Source: Arachis hypogaea (taxonomy: Eukaryota > Streptophyta > Magnoliopsida > Fabales > Fabaceae). Taken from it: a stretch of DNA of 64,000 nt. Position numbers and translations under genes: made by a program. The notes below the pieces were generated by a model that did not search any database, was not told where the DNA came from, and was given only the letters and a program-made list of their open reading frames with translations. The DNA is taken from NCBI RefSeq assembly GCF_003086295.3, contig NC_092048.1, positions 74,858,290-74,922,289 on the forward strand. The letters run 5' to 3'. Shown here in pieces: positions 58,094 to 64,000 of the stretch; the first letter of the stretch is position 1, and each line of letters opens with the position of its first letter.

Positions 58094-59644
58094 ATGGCCT
58101 GTTCAAGATCAAGGAGAAGACCAGGGAAGGAACAAATGGTGACAGAGCCTCCATCATATGACACAAAAAGGTTCAAATCCCGATTTCATGAAGCAAGATA
58201 CAATAGACTCATGAAAACAAAGATTGTCATCCCTGAAATGAGGTTCGAACTAAAGGAGGGAGAATAACCCATTATGCGACAAATCACCAAGGAAAGAAGA
58301 TGGGATCTTTTGTGCCGTCCTCTCACTGATATTAGTGCTGTGATGATAAGGGAATTCTATGCCAATGCAGTTAAGGAAAACGAAAATAGCCCATCGTACA
58401 AAAGCTATGTCAGAGGTGTTGAAGTGGACTTTAGCCCACCATCAATCACAAGAGCTCTAAAGTTGAGAACCATAACTTACAATGAGCTTAGCTATGAAGA
58501 CAGACTGCGTGGTGATAATGATCCTGATGAAATATTAGAGGGATTATGCATTGAAGGAAGAGACTGGGAAAGAGACTCACAGGGAGCCCCGAGTTGTCTG
58601 AAGAGACTTGATCTCAGACCTGAGGCAAAGGGGTGGTATGAGGTGGTAAGGGTATCAATACTCCCCACTGCAAATACCTCATCAGTCATAATCAAGAGAG
58701 CTCTCCTGACATACTGCATCCTACATGGTGGGGAAATTGACCTTGCCCAACTCATAGCAGATAGCATCCAGGAGATGGCTGAAGACACAACTAAATCGGG
58801 TAGGCTTGGACACCCAAGCACAATCCTGAGATTGTGTAACAGGGCTCGAGTGCTCTTCGAGGATGAACATACAGAAAAGGTGAAAGGAACCAGAGGAATT
58901 ACAAAGAGAAAAATGGAAGGCCTTAATGAAGAAGAGGAAGAAGATCAAGAAGAAGAAAGAACTCACAGAAGAAGAAGATCACATAGGAGGGACGAACAAG
59001 CTCAGGGTATCATAGATATGAGTCAATTGCAGGAAGTCCTTAATGAAATATCACAACAGAATGTGAAGGCACAAGAGCAGTATTCAAGGCAACAGGAACT
59101 CTATCTGCAACAACAAGAGCAATATCTAGAGCACCGGGAACAATATTCGAAGGACAGAGAGCAAAATGAAGCTTGGCAACACAGAATGGAGGAAAGATTG
59201 GAGAGCTGGCAGCAACAATCAATAGCCCAACAACAAGAATTCCAAGCAAATATTCTTGAAGGGCAGAAGGAACAAACAGCAAATCTTAAGGAATCATATG
59301 ACAAAATGTTTCTAACTCAAGCCAAGTATGGGGAATATACTCACAACCTGTACCAGTGGAAGAATATTCATCACACCATTGGAGAAGTTAGATATGTGCA
59401 ACAGACAAGGAGTAATGAGGATATGCAAGCAAGATTGGAGTACTTAACCCGATGCATGCCAGTACTAAATCCACAAATCAAATCATTTGAGCAATGCCAT
59501 GAACTTAGAGACCACCAGGTGGAAAAGTCTCGCCGCTTCACCCAGACAACAATGCGAAGATTAGAAGAAGTTGGGCTCTCTGGCCTCACAGATCCTGAAT
59601 GGGATAGAAGATGTCCTCGTGAAGAAGCTCAAGATTATACATAG
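58094..59644 (+). pseudogene. ORF2 of element D: 'putative plant transposon protein'-like domain plus Gln-rich coiled coil; one nonsense
   Basis: From ATG 58094 (MACSRSRRRPGKEQM, basic) the frame is open to 59644 except for TAA at 58265 (codon 58); from 58274 it is a clean 456-aa ORF. Residues about 80-265: FYANAV, YVRGVEVDFSPPSI, LDLRPEAKGWYEVV, ILPTANTSS, GGEIDLAQL, which align with ORF2 of C and ORF3 of B; I relate this to Pfam PF20167 from memory. Then an Arg/Glu-rich stretch and a long Gln/Glu-rich coiled coil with repeats of QEQYLEHREQYSKDREQ type. No catalytic motif seen. The stop at codon 58 may be bypassed by starting at 58274. Role unknown: an accessory protein of the retroelement, perhaps binding RNA, DNA or Gag. 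Confidence 0.65.
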
Positions 59645-60708
59645 ATAAGGAAGAAGAGGAAGGGAGAATCCAGCAAATCCAAAAGAATGGAAATGCCTGA
59701 CAAATAGAGGTGGTGAAACTCCTTTTCTTACTTTTACTTAAATAAGGAAGATGCATGTCTGAAACATGATATGCCTCCAATTGCTTCATGGTTTACTATT
59801 TCTTTTGTTTACAAGTAGAAGTTAGTTAAGAATAGAACATCTGCATAATAATTGTCATCACTCATTAACTTGAAAAGTTTGTCTTGTCTCCCTTGCTGTT
59901 TGAATAAAAGAAAGATGTTTGATTTAGAAAAGTAATTGTTCAATGTTTCAAAAGTTAGAATGAAGTTAGTGGTGGTGTGTGTTTGATTCAACTATTAGCT
60001 CATGGAATAAATGTTGTAGAATGACTTGTTTCTTGAAGTGTAAGCTAGTTTGCTGCTATGATCCTTCAATTTATGAAAGCCCCTTGAAAATAAACCAAAA
60101 CAGAAAGAAAAAGAAAGAAGAAAAGCCAAAAGTTGGCAAAGAAACAAAACAATAAGGCTAGACACCAATAGCTTGGACCCTAGGACATATGCCTGTGGTG
60201 TTTGTGTACTAGGATATGCTTGGACAAGTAGGTTCTAAGGAGTATCTTAAAACTTGGCAACTTAGATCAACTGATTTGGGATTGTCAACTGAAAGTCCAC
60301 AATAAAGAGCAACCTAGCTACAAAACATTTAGTGATCCAAAGAGATGATGGGCATCAATGATCCTAGGAAGAAAGAAGTGAGCCATGTGTCTGTGGTGAA
60401 AAAAATGTTGAGTGAAAATAAGCCAAAGGCCATTGCAACATTTGACACCAAGCCTCTAATAGATAATAAGCTCTGAAATGCAAAAGAAAGAAGAAAAAGC
60501 TAACAAGGGAATTAAGCAAAAAGGTAAGGAATCATAGCAGCAACCTTGGTGAACCCTTAAGGAAACATTGTTTATTTTAACAGCAAGTAATAAATGAGCT
60601 ATTTTTGATCTGCATAAAACCCCATAAACAAAATTCAACTAATTGCTTAATAAGGACATGCATACTTATCTACTTCATTCTATCTTCTCTTATGCTTAAA
60701 TGCTTGCT
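59645..60708 (+). other. 3' noncoding region of element D
   Basis: Purine-rich tract 60087-60150, twin CTGTGG motifs at 60189 and 60385. No gene. Confidence 0.55.
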
Positions 60709-60739
60709 TGGGGACAAGCAAGTTTTAAGTTTGGTGTTG
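60709..60739 (+). promoter_or_regulatory. PPT-position module of element D
   Basis: GGGGACAAGC then TTAAGTTTGGTGTTG, ending at the LTR. Confidence 0.6.
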
Positions 60740-62134
60740 TGATGACAAGTCATCTTAGCCTAGTTTCACTAGCCTTTTCTTTAATTTAAGTAGGTTTTAT
60801 GCACTTTCTTGCATTCTAAGTAAGTAATTTGGAGTGAAAATGCATGACTTCTCTAAATCAAACGACCACCACGTAATTGATGCAAAGTCATGAGGTTTAA
60901 GCTAAATTTAATTGATAATTAATTGATTTATAAACCTTGTGAATTTTGTGATACTTTGATTGGTTGTTTTGATTACTTGTAGGTGAAGAAAGAAAAAAAA
61001 AGAAGAAAAGCGTGGCTCAAGAAGCATGCCCAAAGAAAGAGAAAGCGTGCCAAAAGGAAAGAAAAAGCGTGGCCAACATCAAGGAAGAATGAAAGCTAAG
61101 TTGGGAAAGTGAACCAAGCTTCACAAGGAACCAAAAAGGAAGCAAGGCACAAAAGCTAAGTTAACTTAGTCAACTGAGCATCCAAGAAAGCAAGGAATTG
61201 GTGCAAAGCTAAGTTAACTAAGTTAACTTTATCGAGGACCTCTAGACTTCATTTTGAATTTTCCCTTTTTACTTGCATTTTAATTCTGAGCTTTTTTTGA
61301 ATTTCTGAGAGAACTTGGAAGGAGAATTGATCTCTCTTCTTCTTGGTTCTTGCTTGAGCACTCTTTTATTTCCTTGCTTTGGATCTTGGGTAGAGAATTG
61401 AAGAACTTCTGTTTCAATCTCACCTTGGGATCTTGTTTATTTTCTTTCTGCATAATTGAATTTGAATTTCTATTTACTGCTTCTTCATCTACTTTGCTTC
61501 TGCAATTTACTTTTCTCTACTTCTTTTGTAATTTCTCTTGTTGGATCTAGGAAGGGAGTGAGATCTAGATTTGTTTTCTAGTCTCTTTGATTTCCTGAGA
61601 TCTTCAACACCTTTTAGAATTGCTGCAACTTAAGCACTGCTTTCCAGTTCTTTAAATTCTCAAGTCATTTTACTTTTCTGTTAAGATCTACTTCACTGCA
61701 CTTAAATTTTCTCTTTTATGTTTAATGCAATTTAGTTGTTCTTGTTCAATTTCTGCAATTCCAACTCCCAATCCCTTTTACAATTCAAGCAATTTACATT
61801 TCTTGCACTTTAAGATTCAGTCATTTACATTTCTTGCAATCTAAGTTTCTGCAATTTACTTTACTTGTTCTTTAAGATTCATCACATTTACTTTCCTGCT
61901 CTTTAATTTACTGCACTTTCTCTTTCCCTCTTTACTTTCCATGCAATTTAGCTTCTGCAAATCACAAATTACCCAACCAAATCTTGATTCGCTTGACTAA
62001 ATCAACCACTAAACTAAAGTTGCTCAATCCTTCAATCCCTGTGGGATCGACCTCACTCTTGTGAGTTATTATTACTTGATGCGACCCGGTACACTTGCCG
62101 GTGAGTTTTGTGTTGGATCGTTTTCCGCACATCA
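60740..62134 (+). repeat. 3' LTR of element D
   Basis: 1395 bp, ends CCGCACATCA, followed directly by element C sequence and no PBS. Confidence 0.92.
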
Positions 62135-62191
62135 CCCCCTCTATCTCTTCCATTTTTTTCTTCTTCTACTACTTTCTTTCTTCTTTTGCTC

Positions 62192-62222
62192 GAGGACGAG
62201 TAAACCTTTTAAGTTTGGTATG
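62192..62222 (+). promoter_or_regulatory. internal PPT-like module of element C
   Basis: GAGGACGAG (62192-62200), 10 bases, AAGTTTGGTATGG. Counterpart of 4128-4158. Confidence 0.5.
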
Positions 62223-62259
62223 GTAAAAAGCACTGCTTTTTATTTTTCCATAACCATTA

Positions 62260-63358
62260 ATGGCACCTAAGGCCAGAGAAACCTCAAGAAAGAGAAAAGG
62301 GAAGGCAATTGCTTCCACCTCTGAGTCATGGGAGATGGAGAGATTCATCTCAAAGGTCCATCAAGACCACTTCTATGAAGTTGTGGCCAAGAAAAAGGTG
62401 ATCCCTGAGGTTCCTTTTAAGCTCAAAAAGAGTGAGTATCCGGAGATCTGACAAGAGATTAGAAGAAGAGGATGGGAAGTACTCCCCAATCCTATTCAAC
62501 AAGTCAGAATCTTAATGGTTCAAGAGTTCTATGCAAACGCATGGATCACTAGGAACCATGATCAAAATATGAACCTTACAATGGTTCGGGGGAAATACTT
62601 AGATTTCAGTCCAGAAAATGTAAGGTTGGCGTTCAACTTGCCAATGATGCAAGAAAATGCATGCCCCTACATTAGAAGGGTCAACTTTGATCAAAGGTTG
62701 GACCAAGTCCTCATGGACATATGTGTGAAAGGAGCTCAATGGAAAGTTGCCTCAAGAGGCAAGCCGGTTCAATTGAGAAGACCGGACCTTAAGCCTGTAG
62801 CTAGAGGATGGTTGGAGTTCATCCAACGCTCTATCATTCCTACTAGCAACCGATCCGAAGTAACTGTGGATTGGGCCATCGTGATCCATAGTATCATGAT
62901 TGGGGAGGAAGTGGAAGTTCATGAGATTATACCTCAAGAACTCTACAAAGTGGCTGACAAGTCCTCCACTTTGGCAAGGTTAGCCTTTCCTCACCTCATT
63001 TTCTACCTCTGCAATTCGGCTGGGATTGACATGGAGGGAGATATCCTCATTGATGAGGACAAGCCCATCACTAAGAAAAGGATGGAGCAAACAAGAGATC
63101 ATGGACCTTAACAAGAGCATGAGAAAATTCCTCACCAACTTTCCTCCACAGAACTATTGGAAGCAAATCAACACCTCCCTAGGAGAATTAAGTTCCAACA
63201 TGGGACAACTAAGGATGGAACACTAAGAGCACTCCATCATTCTCCATGAGATTAGAGAAGATCAAAGAGCTATGAGGGAGGAGCAACAAAGAAAAGGAAG
63301 AGACATAGAGGAGATCAAGAACACCATTGGTTCTTCAAGAGGAAGAAGACGCCACTGA
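62260..63358 (+). pseudogene. ORF2 of element C, 'putative plant transposon protein'-like domain
   Basis: Starts MAPKARETSRKRKGKAIAST (basic). TGA at 62449; the same frame continues to 63111: FYANAWITRN, VRGKYLDFSPENV, PDLKPVARGWLEF, SIIPTSNRSEV, GEEVEVHEI. A frameshift near 63095 brings in the coiled-coil C-terminus (LNKSMRKFL, NYWKQINTSLGEL), with CAA to TAA at 63224. The final stop TGA (63356-63358) is formed by the first bases of the inserted - strand LTR, so the natural C-terminus is missing. Aligns well with D ORF2 over the central domain. Confidence 0.7.
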
Positions 63359-64000
63359 TGTGTGGAAAACGATCCGACACAAAACTCACCGGCAAGTGTA
63401 CCGGGTCGCATCAAGTAATAATAACTCACATGAGTGAGGTCGATCCCACAGGGATTGAAGGATTGAGCAATTTTTGTTTAGTGGTTGATTTAGTCAAGCG
63501 AATCAAGATTTGGTTGAGTGATTGTAACTTGTAGAAACTAAATTTGCTTGGAAAGTAAAGGGGGAGGGGTAAAATGCAGTAAATTAAAGAGTAGGAAAGT
63601 AAAGAAGCAGATTATTAAAGTGCAAGTAATATAAATTGCAGAAACTTAGATTGCAAGAAATGTAAATGGCTGAAGCTTAAAGTGCAAGAAATGTAAATTG
63701 CTTGAATCATAAAAGGAATTGGGAATTGGGATAGCAAAACCTGAACAAGAACAACTAAATTGCATTAAACATAAAAGAGAAAATCTAAGTGCAGTGAAGT
63801 AGATCTTAACAGAAAAGTAAAATGGCTTGGGAATTTAAAGAACTGGAAAGCAGTGCTTAAGTTGCAACAATTCTAAAAGGTGTTGAAGATCTCAGGAGTG
63901 GAAGAGACTAGTTAACAAGTCTAGATCTCAAATCCTTCCTTGATCCAACAAGAGAAATTGCAAAAGAAGTAAAGAAAAGTAAATTGCAGAAGCAAAGTAG
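63356..64000 (-). mobile_element. D-family element on the - strand, 3' LTR end (continues off window)
   Basis: Begins TGATGTGTGGAAAACGATCC, the reverse complement of the D LTR end, and matches the D LTR on the opposite strand to the window edge with scattered differences (for example a tract near 63540-63600). No PBS on its left side, so this is the outer end of the 3' LTR and the body lies to the right. It is inserted in ORF2 of element C. Confidence 0.85.

Larger units (their letters stand above)
38288..62117. repeat. second copy of 13284-37287, probably unmerged contig overlap
   Basis: Starts inside the B element at the base matching 13284 and runs, in the same order and orientation, to the base matching 37287. 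Offset is 25004 at the start, about 24729 through the middle and 24830 at the end. The middle (about 43500-58000) differs by only a handful of substitutions, such as 26984 T / 51713 C. The gap-proximal ends of both copies have frequent single-base indels. Confidence 0.95.
52496..62134 (+). mobile_element. element D, complete copy (9.6 kb)
   Basis: LTRs 52496-53890 and 60740-62134, both 1395 bp, with roughly ten differences by eye, so a recent insertion. Flanks are CTCCC on the left and CCCCC on the right, compatible with a 5-bp target duplication with one mismatch. Coding: gag-protease, then ORF2. No RT, RNase H or integrase core. It should need an autonomous partner for copying and insertion. 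Confidence 0.92.
45929..63355 (+). mobile_element. element C, second copy, with D nested inside (52496-62134)
   Basis: 5' LTR to palindrome array at 45929-52495; resumes at 62135 with CCCCCTCTATCTC, whose counterpart in the first element is near 4075, and continues through the PPT-like module and ORF2. It is then cut at 63356 by a - strand D-family LTR. Its 3' noncoding region and 3' LTR are not in the window. Confidence 0.85.

Noticed and set aside
1..64000. Reverse transcriptase, RNase H or integrase core
   Set aside because: Searched the translations for YxDD, the integrase HHCC and DDE contexts and Ty3 RT motifs by eye; none seen. Only the integrase tail remnant in D remains.

Overview
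This is a plant nuclear genome window, most probably a legume and most like peanut (Arachis). The LTR termini (TGATGAGCGG..., TGATGACAAG..., TGATAAACCCC...), the CTGGCGTT-AACGCC palindromes and the style of the gag proteins all match my memory of Arachis repeats; no database search was possible. I find no host gene. Nearly everything is nested Ty3/gypsy LTR retrotransposon sequence of Tat/Athila-like type. No reverse transcriptase, RNase H or integrase core is visible on either strand, so every element with a readable body is non-autonomous or a fragment.

Layout, left to right. (1) 1-7335: 3' part of an A-family element on the + strand (leader, broken gag-pro, palindrome array, deleted ORF2 containing a tRNA-Cys 5' fragment, 3' LTR), inserted into the LTR of (2) a B-family element on the - strand, 7336-17362 (truncated 3' LTR, ORF3, ORF2, ORF1, PBS, 5' LTR). 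(3) 17363-21200: pieces of older elements: a - strand LTR-like piece, a + strand gag-pro with a zinc knuckle, a B-like LTR fragment and a - strand protease fragment. (4) 21201-27766: element C (A-family; LTR, leader, broken gag-pro). (5) 27767-37287: element D nested in C (LTR, intact gag-protease, integrase-tail remnant, ORF2, 3' LTR). (6) 37288-38287: 1000 N. (7) 38288-62117: a near-identical second copy of 13284-37287. (8) 62134-64000: end of D, the rest of C with its ORF2, then a - strand D-family LTR that runs off the window.

The 24-kb duplication lies exactly on the two sides of the N gap. Single-base indels crowd the two ends that face the gap, while the middle is almost identical. This looks like two overlapping contigs that were not merged. 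If so, the true locus is about 40 kb and the left and right annotations describe the same elements. The right copy is more reliable for D, the left copy for B.

Working picture (inference): three non-autonomous families (A/C, B, D) share a primer-binding site of the same type, a bipartite module before the 3' LTR, a covarying hairpin 42-47 nt after a main ORF stop, and a downstream accessory ORF with a common domain. A/C and D carry gag-protease without a zinc knuckle. All would need RT and integrase in trans. The set of shared cis RNA structures is the most interesting content of the window.
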